A stretch of DNA of 64,000 bases from Strongylocentrotus droebachiensis (GCA_035222895.1 JAVYIG010002365.1:1-64000), one strand, 5' to 3'; positions 34,412 to 44,022 are shown, counted from the first letter of the stretch. Notes: generated from the sequence alone by a model not told the origin. Made by a program: numbers and translations.

Positions 34412-34676
34412 ACCGGAGTGTTGGCTCAGTCAGTAGAGCGTCCGCCTCACAACCGGGAGGTCGTGGGTTCGAATCCCGGCCGCGTCATACCAAAAGACGT
34501 TAAAAGATGGGAGTTGTTGCTACCTTGTTTGGCGTTCAACAATAAGGGATAGAGCAACGTCGATCTGGCGCTCAGCGGCTGCAGGGCTCACGATCAATTG
34601 GGCAAAAAGAATTTCTGTTTCGGTAAATAAAATTTTGAGTGAACTATTAGGCTATTATTATTATTATTATTATTAT
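34412..34676 (+). mobile_element. tRNA-derived SINE, ATT-tailed
   Basis: A clear Pol III promoter: A box TGGCTCAGTCAG (34422-34433) and B box GGTTCGAATCC (34466-34476). The tRNA-like head is followed by a ~170-base body and an (ATT)n tail at 34652-34674. The acceptor stem cannot form, so it is not a tRNA gene. Confidence 0.8.
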
Positions 34677-35630
34677 CATGATTTATCAATTTTTAATGAT
34701 TGTACATGTAATTGTGAAATGAACTGTACAAAAACGATTCCAGTTATATTGCAAAGAAATAAATTCAGTCATTACCATGATGAAAGTGTTCATCTTAAGA
34801 TTTGATTGCTTTGTGCTATTCAACGTTTATCCTTGTTGAGTTTGATTTGTTTATGGAAGAAATGTGTCTGAGAGAGTAATGTACTATAGAAAGATGACTT
34901 ATGTGGCAAGAAGATACGGCAGCAGAAGCGTTACAAACGATTATGAGATGTGTTAAATGAAGAAAGATATTGAGAGCCAAAGAAAGAGAGAGAGGTAGAG
35001 GGAATGTTCAAGTTTGCATGAGAGAGGTAGAGAGAGAGAAAGAACTGAGAAGCAATTGAGTGCTAACAAAAAGTATAAAAATATACTTTTGATCATTGAC
35101 AAACATATTCAATCAAACTTAATTACATATGAAGCAGAACATGATTCCAGAGTGATGTGATTGTGAAGAGACAGAATCAACTAGGTATGACGAATGCAGT
35201 TGTATAGGGGTGGGAGGGGGGGGGGGGGGGGTTCATATTTGACAGTATGGATGGTTTTTTTCTGGATCCCGGTCCCAAAAAGGTAATGTCTGTGAACACA
35301 ATTTGTTGATAATAATAATAATATCAATAGGAATGATTGCAATAATTATAATAATCCTAAGATCATTATAATTTATTCTTAATATTATCATTATTATGTC
35401 ATTTCCTTCATCATTTGTTAGTAAAGTAGAATTTGAGAAGTAATGTGAAAAGTAATTATGTGACCCTGTAAAAGTAGAAACATTTGCAGTAAAGCAAGGG
35501 GGAAAGACGTTTTGAGTGTCCCTCGAATAGGATGTAAAGCTAAGTTCACATACTTTATTAGAAGTTAGTTTTTCAACATGGGTTTACATCATATTCTCCC
35601 TCATATAACAAAAAGAGGAGTTGAAAGACA
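34677..35630. other. no gene; GA-rich and G-run simple sequence
   Basis: Non-coding flank of the Gypsy element. Contains an AGAG-rich stretch at 34980-35045 and a G run near 35217-35232. Confidence 0.5.
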
Positions 35631-35783
35631 TGTCTCAATATCTGCATACATGAATATTTATGTTCCATGTTATGACCCCTGACCCTGGGGCAGATTATAG
35701 GCATTCGCTACGTGTACCGTAATCATGTCTGACGTCTGAGTTATTTCGTGTACTTTGTCAGTAAAATACCAGCTATTGTTACA
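35631..35783 (+). repeat. 5' LTR of the Gypsy element
   Basis: 153 bp, starts TGTCTCAATATCTGC and ends AGCTATTGTTACA. Identical to the 3' LTR. Confidence 0.92.
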
Positions 35784-35795
35784 TGGTGGCAGCGG
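35784..35795 (+). other. primer-binding site (tRNA-Leu)
   Basis: TGGTGGCAGCGG lies directly after the LTR and complements 12 bases at the 3' end of tRNA-Leu (AAG/TAG). Confidence 0.75.
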
Positions 35796-35802
35796 ATCAG
35801 CA

Positions 35803-38800
35803 ATGGCTGGAAGTCAAGTGAGTGTTACTCCCCCTCCCCAACTGAAATTGAGGGAGGATAAAGTGGAAGAATGGAAGCTATTTTGCCAACTATGGGAGAA
35901 CTATCGAATAATCACCGAACTCCACGCAAAGAGTAAGGAGTATCAGAGAGCGGTATTCCTCAACACGGCGGGACCCGAAGCGCTCCGCGTGTTCAACTCG
36001 CTTACGTTCAACGCGTTAGCGGACGGCACCAGAGAGGACGAGTATGACATTACGCTTATTATGAAAAAGCTGACAGACGTCATCGTCGGTGAAAGAAACG
36101 AGACATATGAGAGGTACGTCTTTAATAAGAGAGAGCAGAAAGAGACAGAGAACATTGACACGTATGTAAACAATCTTAGAGAGATGGTGAAATCTTGCAA
36201 CTTTGGAGAATTACAAGAGTCATTGCTTAGAGATCGTGTGGTCCTGGGAATAAGGGATCATGGCACGAGAAGATTACTGCTACAAAAACGGAAACTGACT
36301 CTGTCACAAGCCATTGATATTTGTAGATCAGCTGAGGCAACTGCTTCTCAACTAAGAGAATTGGGGGAAGAGTCTAGAGATAGTGTACATGGCGTCAGAC
36401 CAAAACCAAGAAGGTCAGATGTGAGAAAGAAAGATGTGAGGAAAGAGAGTCACAAAAGATGGGAAACGACCATACAGTGTAAATACTGCGGAAAAAAGCA
36501 CAAGAAGATGAAGGAAGAGTGTCCCGCATACGGAAAGAAGTGCAACAAATGCCAAAAAATGAATCATTTTGCATGCTGTTGCAACACGAAGTCTATCCGA
36601 ACAGTTGACTATGAGGAGTCTGAGTACTCTGAGACAGACTCAGAAGTAGAATCTGTCAACTGTGTTGAAGTGGTCAACGCAACCTCGAGCAACAGTACAA
36701 AGAAACCACTGTACGCAGAGATGATGATTGATGATAACCCAGTGAAGTTCCAAATAGATTCGGGAGCGACGGTCAATGTAATACCGAAAAAGTATGTGAA
36801 GTCAAAGATTGACACAAGAGACGCTGAGCTTCGAATGTATAATGAGACAACCCTGATGGCGGAGGGACGAGTGAAGATAATCCTGCGTAACCCGAAAAAC
36901 AAAAAGAAATACAGAGTGGACTTTATGGTCGTCAAGGAAAACAACCGTGTTCCATTGTTGGGTAGAAATACATCCGAGAAAATGAAGCTCATCAAGGTGA
37001 ATTATGACACATTCAAGCAGATACATAGCGTAAAGAACAAGGGAGAATCTGAGCTCCTCACAGAATATGAGGATGTGTTTGATGATGCAAGGCCAGGAAA
37101 GTTGCCGGGACTGGTACACTTAGTTACAGATCAGGCTAGAGATGTGAGACCTACACAGTGTAACGCAAAGCCTGTGCCAGTATCCATGAAGGAGAAGATA
37201 AAGAAGGGCCTGAATGATCTAGTTCAGCAGGACATCTTAGCTCCTGTTGATGAACCGACTGATTGGTGCAGTCGGTTAGTGGTTACAGAAAAGAAAGGGA
37301 CCAAGGAACTGAGATACTGCATCGACCCTAGACCACTTAACAAGGTGCTACAAAGGGAAATACACCGCTTACCAGTTATGGATGATATCCTCCCAGAATT
37401 GTCTAAGGCCAAGGTCTTCTCCAAGCTTGACCTTAAGTCTGGATATCTACATTGCGAGCTAGACAAAGAGAGCAGCTACTTAACTACCATAAACACACCT
37501 TTTGGAAGATATAGGTGGAAACGGCTGCCATTCGGTCTCAAGGTCAGCTCAGAGATTTTCCAAAAGAAGCTGCAGCAAGCCCTGGCAGGACTTGAAGGAG
37601 TAGAATGTGTGGCTGACGACATAATTGTGTTTGGAGTAGGGTCCACAGAAGAAGAGGCAGAGGGAAGCCATGATCAGAGACTGAGGGCTCTCCTTCAAAG
37701 GTGCAGAGAGAGAGGAATAAAGCTAAACCAGAAGAAGTCTGTACTAAAAGCACCCAGCGTGACATTCCTAGGGCACATCGTCAGTGCAGAGGGCCTCAAA
37801 CCAGATCCATCAAAGATAAAGGCCATCGTAGACCTACCCAATCCAACTGATGCCACAGAGGTACAGAGAGTGCAGGGGAGCGTACAGTACCTTGCTAGAT
37901 TCCTCCCCAGGTTGTCAGAGACATTTGAACCTATTCGCAAACTTACACACAAAGGAGTACCATGGGAATGGAAGACGGAACAAGAGACAGCCATGAAGGA
38001 GACTAAGCGACTCCTGACAGCAGCACCCATCCTAGCCTTCTACGACCCAGAAAAAGAACTGGTAATCCAATGTGATGCAAGCAAGTCCGGTCTCGGGTCT
38101 ACTCTTCTACAGGAAGGAAAACCTGTCGCATATGCTAGCAGAGCACTGACAGAGACTGAACAACGCTATGCGCAGATTGAGAAGGAGGCCCTAGCAATTG
38201 TGTTCTCGCTTGAGAGGTTTCACCAGTACACATTCGGGAGACATGTAAAGGTACACAGTGATCACAAGCCGTTAGAAACAATCGTAAAGAAACCTCTACA
38301 TCGAGCTCCTAGAAGACTACAAGGCATGCTCATGCGAATGCTCCACTACGACATTGAGATAACTTGGGTTAAAGGTAAAGATATACACATCGCAGACCTA
38401 CTCTCAAGAGCTTATCTACCAGAAACTACAGGAGCAGGTGAATTTGCAGAGGTCAATGCAGTCACAGGTCCAAGCATGAATGAGGACAAGATTAAGGAGA
38501 TAGCTGAACACACAAGTAAAGATGAGAATCTACAAATCCTCAAGGCAGTCATCATGCAAGGCTGGCCAGAGGAAAAGTCATTGGTACCTGAAGAAGCTAA
38601 GCCATACTACCACGTGAGGGACGAACTTTCCTACCAGAACGGACTTCTGTACAGAGGAGAACGTATAGTCATACCAGTGACAATGAGAAAAAAGATGAGG
38701 GAAATGTTACACGACTCTCATCTAGGGGTAGAGAGCTGTCTTCGCAGAGCACGTGAATGTCTGCACTGGCCAGGTATGAACGCGGATATTAAGACATTCA

Positions 38801-39918
38801 TATCTACATGTGACGCGTGCAGAACATATGAACGACAGAACCAGAAGGAGACACTACAGCCAACTGAACTCCCAGATCGCCCATGGGAGAAAGTAGGAGT
38901 CGACCTCTTCGAGCTGAAGGGTAAACACTACTTAGTCACAGTAGACTACTTCTCTAACTTCTGGGAAATAGATCGCCTCCATGAACTAGACAGCAGAATG
39001 GTGATCAAGAAATTGAAAGGTCATTTCGCTAGATACGGAATCCCTAACACGATCATTTCGGACAACGGTCCCCAATTCGCCTCAGAAGCCTTCGCGAAAT
39101 TCAGAAAGACGTGGGAGTTCGACCATCTTACAATTTCACCCAGGCATAGCCAGACAAATGGCAAAGCAGAAGCAGCCGTCAAAGCTGCGAAACAGATGAT
39201 TAGAAAGAGTGAGGCAGCACACACTGATCCCTACAAGGCACTCCTGGGGATCAGGAACACCCCACAACAGGGCATCGACAGCAGCCCAGCTCAACGACTT
39301 CAAGGAAGACGAACGAGAACGACACTTCCATCGACGGATCATCTCCTGAAACCTCGAGGCGCAGAAATCTTGAAGGAAGAAAAGCGAAAGATGAAAGCTC
39401 AACAGCGAAAGCAATCGCACCACTACAACAAGAACTCAAAGGACTTGACCATCCTACAAGAAGGAGACACAGTCAGGTTGAAACCTTACAAGCTAGGGGA
39501 TCATGTATGGCGAAAAGCGGTTGTGTTGACAAGACTGGATGAACGATCCTACGAAATAGAGACCGAACTTGGTCAACGATTTCGGAGGAACCGTAAGGAC
39601 TTGAAGAGGACTGATGAATTACTTCACCACCAACAGAGCAATCCTAACCCAAATCCTAACCCCAAACCTAACACTAACACCCAAGCTCCACAAGAAACTA
39701 TGGCAGACAAACATTCCACAACACAAACAAACACAACACGGAAAACAGACCGTGGTCACAAGAAACACAAAGAGTCTGAACCAAAGACTAACAAAGATCA
39801 ACAAACTACAAACAAAAAACCAGACACAACACAAACAACAGGAGACAACACAAGAAAGACACGATCTGGAAGAGAAGTAAAAACACCATCACTTTATAGT
39901 GATTATGTCCTTAAGTGA
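35803..39918 (+). CDS. Gypsy Gag-Pol polyprotein
   Basis: The start is the ATG of MAGSQVSVTPPPQ (35803); the frame is open 16 codons further upstream, but with no ATG. Domains in order: Gag (about residues 1-215); two zinc knuckles (CKYCGKKHK and CNKCQKMNHFACCC, near 225-265); aspartic protease with IDSGATVNVI (near 325); reverse transcriptase with LDLKSGYLH, LPFGLKVSSEIF and the catalytic VADDIIVFG (near 620); RNase H with IQCDASKSGLGS and VHSDHKP; integrase with an HHCC zinc region (HDSHLGV...CDAC), the acidic triad in VGVDLF, ISDNGPQF and QTNGKAEAA, and a basic, repeat-rich C-terminal tail. All key catalytic residues I can check are present and no stop interrupts it. Gag and Pol are fused, so processing must rely on the internal protease. 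Confidence 0.93.
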   Translation: MAGSQVSVTPPPQLKLREDKVEEWKLFCQLWENYRIITELHAKSKEYQRAVFLNTAGPEALRVFNSLTFNALADGTREDEYDITLIMKKLTDVIVGERNETYERYVFNKREQKETENIDTYVNNLREMVKSCNFGELQESLLRDRVVLGIRDHGTRRLLLQKRKLTLSQAIDICRSAEATASQLRELGEESRDSVHGVRPKPRRSDVRKKDVRKESHKRWETTIQCKYCGKKHKKMKEECPAYGKKCNKCQKMNHFACCCNTKSIRTVDYEESEYSETDSEVESVNCVEVVNATSSNSTKKPLYAEMMIDDNPVKFQIDSGATVNVIPKKYVKSKIDTRDAELRMYNETTLMAEGRVKIILRNPKNKKKYRVDFMVVKENNRVPLLGRNTSEKMKLIKVNYDTFKQIHSVKNKGESELLTEYEDVFDDARPGKLPGLVHLVTDQARDVRPTQCNAKPVPVSMKEKIKKGLNDLVQQDILAPVDEPTDWCSRLVVTEKKGTKELRYCIDPRPLNKVLQREIHRLPVMDDILPELSKAKVFSKLDLKSGYLHCELDKESSYLTTINTPFGRYRWKRLPFGLKVSSEIFQKKLQQALAGLEGVECVADDIIVFGVGSTEEEAEGSHDQRLRALLQRCRERGIKLNQKKSVLKAPSVTFLGHIVSAEGLKPDPSKIKAIVDLPNPTDATEVQRVQGSVQYLARFLPRLSETFEPIRKLTHKGVPWEWKTEQETAMKETKRLLTAAPILAFYDPEKELVIQCDASKSGLGSTLLQEGKPVAYASRALTETEQRYAQIEKEALAIVFSLERFHQYTFGRHVKVHSDHKPLETIVKKPLHRAPRRLQGMLMRMLHYDIEITWVKGKDIHIADLLSRAYLPETTGAGEFAEVNAVTGPSMNEDKIKEIAEHTSKDENLQILKAVIMQGWPEEKSLVPEEAKPYYHVRDELSYQNGLLYRGERIVIPVTMRKKMREMLHDSHLGVESCLRRARECLHWPGMNADIKTFISTCDACRTYERQNQKETLQPTELPDRPWEKVGVDLFELKGKHYLVTVDYFSNFWEIDRLHELDSRMVIKKLKGHFARYGIPNTIISDNGPQFASEAFAKFRKTWEFDHLTISPRHSQTNGKAEAAVKAAKQMIRKSEAAHTDPYKALLGIRNTPQQGIDSSPAQRLQGRRTRTTLPSTDHLLKPRGAEILKEEKRKMKAQQRKQSHHYNKNSKDLTILQEGDTVRLKPYKLGDHVWRKAVVLTRLDERSYEIETELGQRFRRNRKDLKRTDELLHHQQSNPNPNPNPKPNTNTQAPQETMADKHSTTQTNTTRKTDRGHKKHKESEPKTNKDQQTTNKKPDTTQTTGDNTRKTRSGREVKTPSLYSDYVLK

Positions 39919-39929
39919 GCATTCATTCC

Positions 39930-40250
39930 TATAATGTGACACTACAGGCTATGTTACCCACCTACCATCATTTATTCTTATGTGACATTACAGGCTATGT
40001 TACTCGCTTTACCATGCGTTTATTTTTATCATGTGACATTACAGGCTATGTTACTCATTTACCATGCATTTATTTCTATCATGTAACATTACAGGCTATG
40101 TTACTCATTTACCATGCATTTATTTTTATCATGTGACATTACAGGCTATGTTACTCATTTACCATGCATTTATTCTTATCATGTGACATTACAGGGTATG
40201 TTACTCATTTACCGTGCATTTCTTCTTATCATGTGACATTACAGGCTATG
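39930..40250. repeat. ~51-bp tandem repeat in the Gypsy 3' untranslated region
   Basis: About six units of ATGTGACATTACAGGCTATG plus TTACTCATTTACCATGCATTTATTTTTATC. It begins directly after the Gag-Pol stop codon. Confidence 0.9.
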
Positions 40251-40895
40251 GCACTATATTATGCATGCAATTATTGACAAATCCAAGAACATTTGTTGAA
40301 ACTTTTACATGTTAAAGCAAATTATTGCTTGTTTTAGATCACAGAAAAAAAAGGAAGATGTATCAAGGAGATAACATTCTTGATGATGTTTCATATGTAG
40401 TTATTTTTCTTTATTATACTCATGTTGACGAAGCAGTCAAAACAATTAATGGTGCATGTACATTGTTACACAAAGGAGACAAGGCTGGAAATATCAGGTC
40501 TACATAATCAGTGTTTATTGTAGTTTCAGTCAATATCGGTAGTTATTGAAGACAACTCAAGCCAACTCAAGATGGTCAGTTTTGGACCCCTGGAAGTCAT
40601 CAAGTTAACAAACTACAGCTGAATGAAGAACGTTTATATGTATACTTGATATGTCAAGTCCAGTTTACAGTATAGGGAACTTAAAGACAACACAATGTAG
40701 AACATACTATTGATGCACTTGTATTTTTGAGAAATATTATGCTCATGCCATGCTTAATGTTAAAACAAGACAATGTATTAAGAAGTTACTGCAGTACGAC
40801 AATGAAAAGTATTTTATACACATCATACTATGTAACATGAAGCAAGTCTGAATTCAAAGACTATGATATTAGCTTTCAAAACAAAACAGAGAGGA

Positions 40896-41048
40896 TGTCT
40901 CAATATCTGCATACATGAATATTTATGTTCCATGTTATGACCCCTGACCCTGGGGCAGATTATAGGCATTCGCTACGTGTACCGTAATCATGTCTGACGT
41001 CTGAGTTATTTCGTGTACTTTGTCAGTAAAATACCAGCTATTGTTACA
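40896..41048 (+). repeat. 3' LTR of the Gypsy element
   Basis: 153 bp, identical to the 5' LTR, and followed by the target duplication AGACA. Confidence 0.92.
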
Positions 41049-41274
41049 AGACACACCTTTCGTCCATTTGTCCATTTTGGGACTCAAGAGGGCGACAAAC
41101 ATAATTAAACAACTTAAAATTATAATAACTCATTAATGTGTAAGAATTTAGCTTGTGAAAAAATATATGTTGTTTAAAGGGTCATACTTCTTCATCTTAT
41201 GAAAGGAAACAAAACTCCTAGAAGGTATTTACGAGATAGTTCATGAAACTCATATAGCCTGCTGTCGAATAGCG

Positions 41275-41618
41275 CACTTCGTGAAAACGGAAAAGGCGAG
41301 ACCTCTCACACAAAAACCGGTCGCGCACTCCTCTAGACCACTTCGTGAAAACGACGCGTATGTTGAATGCGCATATTTTCGTTTTCACGAACCGATCCCA
41401 CAGTTTGTTACAATATCCCCACTTGATTATATATTTTTTGTAAACAAAATATATATGAGCAGAATCGTTAGAATCTGTACTATGTGGTTGTCAGAGGAAA
41501 TCTTTGAAGATGTACGTTAACCCCCGTTCTAATAACATGAAATGTTAAAATGCGTTTATCTCGAAATTCACTTTTGTCGCTGCGCGGGCCACGAGACCAC
41601 TTCGTGAAAACGGTGACG
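41275..41618 (+). promoter_or_regulatory. right terminal and subterminal motif copies of the 12.1-kb transposon
   Basis: CACTTCGTGAAAACG at 41275-41289, 41339-41353 and 41598-41612 (in the TIR), plus the opposite orientation CGTTTTCACGAA at 41380-41391. The inverted arrangement relative to the left end suits a transposase-binding array. Confidence 0.6.
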
Positions 41619-41622
41619 ATAT

Positions 41623-42234
41623 CATCCAAATAAATCATAGAACGAATGCCCCTGCATCTTATAGCGGCCATCACCGGTTTCAAAACTTTTGTAAATACTC
41701 TAGGTGCTGAGCTTAGTCCAAACGGTAAACATTGAAAACAATAATAGGCCTTCTCCCACGAAAAACCTAAGAAACAGTGATGATCTTCATGAATCGGGAT
41801 TGAAAAATAAGCGTCCCTCAAATCAATTGAGGTCATGAAATCAGATTGCATCATCAGATCTTGAACATTTTTAAACGTTTCCATTTTAAAATGATCATAC
41901 TTGACAAAAGTGTTCAGGTTTCTCAAATTAATGACTGGTCTGCATTCTCCCGATTTCTTCGGAATCGTGAAAATAGAAGACAAGAAAACAAGGTCCTGTC
42001 TAGATGTTTTTCTAATTGCATTTTTCTCAAGAAGGGAAACAATCTCCCTACTAATTGCTTCCTTCTCTATAAGAGAGGCAACGTAATTGCTCGGTGAGCA
42101 ACGTTGAAAAGGAAGAGAGCAAAAATCAATTTTATAACTACAGATTGCGTCTAAAACCCAAGAATCAGACGTCAGACGCGACCACTCATCTTTGAAAAAC
42201 CTGAGTCTCCCTGACTGGGAAAGGTCATTTACTA
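41623..42234 (-). pseudogene. DIRS RT, N-terminal part, cut by the 12.1-kb insertion
   Basis: The frame is entered by -1 shift at the end of gag and begins LVNDLSQSGRLRFFKDEWSR. RT motifs follow: SSIFTIPKKSGECRPVINLR (fingers), DFMTSIDLRDAYFSIP (first catalytic aspartate), CLPFGLSSAPRVFTK and MIYLDD (catalytic pair). The insertion at 41618/41619 falls in the codon after YLDD. The rest of the protein is at 28598-29466. The frame is otherwise open across this part. Confidence 0.88.
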
Positions 42235-43398
42235 GTTTTTTAGGAAACCGGGCTTGTTAAACTTGCCCCGATCTGCGTTGTACTTGGACTGTGGAGCCTT
42301 GGAAACTGTCGCTGGGGCGCGAAACTCCTTAAATCCAGATGGGCCGCGGTTGCGATCCCTCGAAAAACGAGAATAATCCCGCTTGCCCTGCCGATATGGG
42401 GCTGGTCGCTGATAGTTGCGCTTGGCACGCCCCCTGAAGTTCTGAGGCGAAATTTTCTGACTGACCAGAAACGAGTCTCCGACCCCTTTAAGGGTCGCTT
42501 GAAATTCACTTCCAAAGAGGCCCTCAGATACCGATACTGAACGGCTGCAAATACCCTTGTACTTGGGGTTAAAAGAGGGCTTCAATTCTTCCCTACGCCT
42601 CATGCTCACTTCGTAGGAGGCAAAACCGCTTAGTGTGATACCGTCGAGGGCGAGACGCTTAATGCGGTTGGTATCCACATCGCGCTTCTCCGAAGCCGCG
42701 CTCTGTAACTCTGAAAGAATCTCCGCATAGGGAAGCAAACCTTTCACAATATGAGTCTGCAACTTCTGTGCACGACTATCGGCAGCACGATAATTCGGTG
42801 GAATTGAGCCCCACAGTTCCTGGGGAATCCTCGGCGTGCAAACCGCTGGAGCATTCTCCGGTGTAAGATATTGAGTAGCAATCTTCTCAATGCTTTCCTT
42901 CTTCGGAGGAAGCGTTACTGCCTTGGTCATGCGAGCCGCCAGGCTATCAGAGACAGGCGATCTGAAATCCAATGTGCCTTTATACAGGTCACAATCGGGT
43001 GGAAAGAAACTCGAATCTACATTCGATTCCACCACACCCGGTGTCTCCAATAGATCTAACTCAGGGTCGTAACTATCCGCCCTGCTTGGCGACGAACAAA
43101 TAGATACACTGTTATCAGCGAAAATGCTGAGCAAGTCATCATCAGGTAAATCGCCCCCATGCTTCGCACGTGGGACTGTCTCATTTTGATTTGTGGACAT
43201 AACATCCATAAACCGAGAAATCTTGGAAGAAAGCTTCCTAAGTTCTGCGGACTGGGCGGCGACTTTGCCCACCAGGGATTCCGCCGGATCAGTCCCCGTC
43301 GACTCATCGGCTCCCTGCTCGAAAATCTCCGTCTGCATGTCGAAATCCGTCTGCATGTACTGTCGAAAGAAAATAGGTGTTCTTACTGCCACACACAA
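42232..43398 (-). CDS. DIRS Gag-like protein
   Basis: A 388-codon frame directly downstream of the 5' terminal repeat. DIRS gag proteins pack the RNA and are poorly conserved. Here I see an acidic N-terminal half with a coiled-coil-like stretch (VGKVAAQSAELRKLSSKISR), a central PQELWGSIPPNYRAADSRAQ segment and an Arg/Gly/Tyr-rich tail (NFRGRAKRNYQRPAPYRQGK), which would bind nucleic acid. There is no zinc knuckle, as is usual in this group. The ATG choice is the first in frame; a shorter start is possible. The frame ends CTA AAA AAC TAG, which is a frameshift signal. Confidence 0.85.
   Translation of the reverse strand: MCVAVRTPIFFRQYMQTDFDMQTEIFEQGADESTGTDPAESLVGKVAAQSAELRKLSSKISRFMDVMSTNQNETVPRAKHGGDLPDDDLLSIFADNSVSICSSPSRADSYDPELDLLETPGVVESNVDSSFFPPDCDLYKGTLDFRSPVSDSLAARMTKAVTLPPKKESIEKIATQYLTPENAPAVCTPRIPQELWGSIPPNYRAADSRAQKLQTHIVKGLLPYAEILSELQSAASEKRDVDTNRIKRLALDGITLSGFASYEVSMRRREELKPSFNPKYKGICSRSVSVSEGLFGSEFQATLKGVGDSFLVSQKISPQNFRGRAKRNYQRPAPYRQGKRDYSRFSRDRNRGPSGFKEFRAPATVSKAPQSKYNADRGKFNKPGFLKN
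42235..42241 (-). promoter_or_regulatory. candidate -1 ribosomal frameshift heptamer A AAA AAC at the gag stop
   Basis: On the - strand the last gag codons are CTA AAA AAC TAG. A AAA AAC in this phase is a standard -1 slippery site, the one used in mouse mammary tumour virus gag-pro. After a slip the next codon is CTA, and the frame runs straight into RT. Short complementary words just downstream (TCCC-AGTCA-GGGA, AGTC...GACT) could make a hairpin. Confidence 0.65.
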
Positions 43399-43404
43399 AA
43401 GAAA

Positions 43405-43557
43405 AGATGGCTACGTGCGCCCGCGAACCCTATTTATAAGGTTCCTTTCCTCATTTGAAATTCTTTTCTTTGAATTTCCTTTGTGTGATCTCACTGCCTA
43501 GCACCTGGAAATATGCTAACCCTCTGAAGACTTGTACGAATGTTATGTAATAGAATT
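43405..43557 (-). repeat. DIRS inverted terminal repeat (5' end), with TATA box
   Basis: The core is the reverse complement of 26409-26530 without a visible difference. The outer end reads ...GAATGTTATGTAATAGAATT on the + strand and is complementary to 27011-27059. TATAAATA on the - strand (43431-43438) lies about 30 bases before the gag start region. Confidence 0.85.
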
Positions 43558-43895
43558 ACTTTGTTTACAAACTCACCTCATTAAAACTGTTTACTGATAT
43601 ATAACTGATGAATCAATGGGAAGATTGAAGTAAAGTTATTTTGTTGTTGTCTTTTCTTTGGTATCTGTACCCATGCCAATGAGCATGTGTGTGCATGTAT
43701 TTATGTTTGTTCATATTTGTTTACATATGATGTGCATTCTTATTTGTACAGAAGAAATATTAAAGAAAGAAGTCATATTCTAATTGTCTTAATGAACATG
43801 TACATCTGCTATGAGTGATTCTGTTCAATGTTGGATTCTTTAGGTATTGCTAGGGTGTGTAAGTGGTGTGTGCCGGAACTTCATAGAAAAATTCT
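43558..43895. other. no recognisable feature
   Basis: AT-rich DNA flanking the DIRS element. No frame or repeat of note. Confidence 0.45.
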
Positions 43896-43897
43896 TA

Positions 43898-43901
43898 GAA
43901 T

Positions 43902-43936
<35 letters not shown>

Positions 43937-44022
43937 GATGATGATGAACAATGATGATGATGAACGATGATGATGAACGATGATGATGATGAACGATGAA
44001 CAATGATGATGATGTTGATGGT
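43898..44022. repeat. (GAT)n microsatellite
   Basis: Long run of ATGATGATG with GAACGATGATGAT variants. Open frames through it are artefacts. Confidence 0.95.

Larger units (their letters stand above)
35631..41048 (+). mobile_element. full-length Gypsy (Ty3-type) LTR retrotransposon, mag-like, apparently intact
   Basis: Two 153-bp LTRs (35631-35783 and 40896-41048) begin TG, end CA and are identical by eye. The element is flanked by a 5-bp duplication AGACA (35626-35630 and 41049-41053). A tRNA-Leu primer-binding site follows the 5' LTR at once, and a purine tract (AGAGAGGA) precedes the 3' LTR. One uninterrupted Gag-Pol frame of 1371 codons lies between. Very short LTRs and a single fused frame are typical of the mag group. 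There is no envelope frame. Identical LTRs and an open frame mean a very recent insertion, possibly still mobile. Confidence 0.93.
29471..41618. mobile_element. 12.1-kb DNA transposon, 32-bp TIR, ATAT target duplication, superfamily unknown
   Basis: The ends are perfect inverted repeats of 32 bases beginning CGTCACCGTTTTCACGAAGT. ATAT flanks both sides (29467-29470 and 41619-41622). Removing the insert and one ATAT restores an in-frame DIRS RT through YLDDIIIFA, which proves the boundaries. Without the nested Gypsy element it is about 6.7 kb. The 15-base word CGTTTTCACGAAGTG occurs at both termini and again at 29657 (left) and 41275, 41339 and, in part, 41380 (right). These may be transposase-binding sites. 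No transposase domain is recognisable. Possible exon relics lie at 29753 and 33505. A 4-bp duplication is seen in several superfamilies, so I leave it unassigned. Confidence 0.85.
26336..43557 (-). mobile_element. DIRS-type tyrosine-recombinase retrotransposon, nearly complete, split by a 12.1-kb insertion
   Basis: Read on the - strand, the order is inverted terminal repeat (43405-43557), gag (43398-42232), RT start (to 41623), RT end and RNase H (29466-28598), tyrosine recombinase (28493-27387), internal complementary region (27059-26941) and the second inverted repeat (26530-26336). That is the DIRS plan: no LTRs, no integrase, and replication through a circle closed by the recombinase. Without the 12.1-kb insert and its 4-bp duplication the element is about 5.07 kb, a normal DIRS size. 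The ~120-base shared core of the two terminal repeats looks identical by eye, so it is young. One frameshift (about 29078) and the insertion make this copy non-functional. Confidence 0.9.

Noticed and set aside
34412-34487. tRNA-Val-like gene
   Set aside because: Good boxes, but no acceptor stem. It is the head of a SINE with an ATT tail.
39614-39880. 88-codon + strand frame in the Gypsy C-terminal region
   Set aside because: Out-of-frame reading of the Asn/Pro/Thr-rich tail of Gag-Pol.
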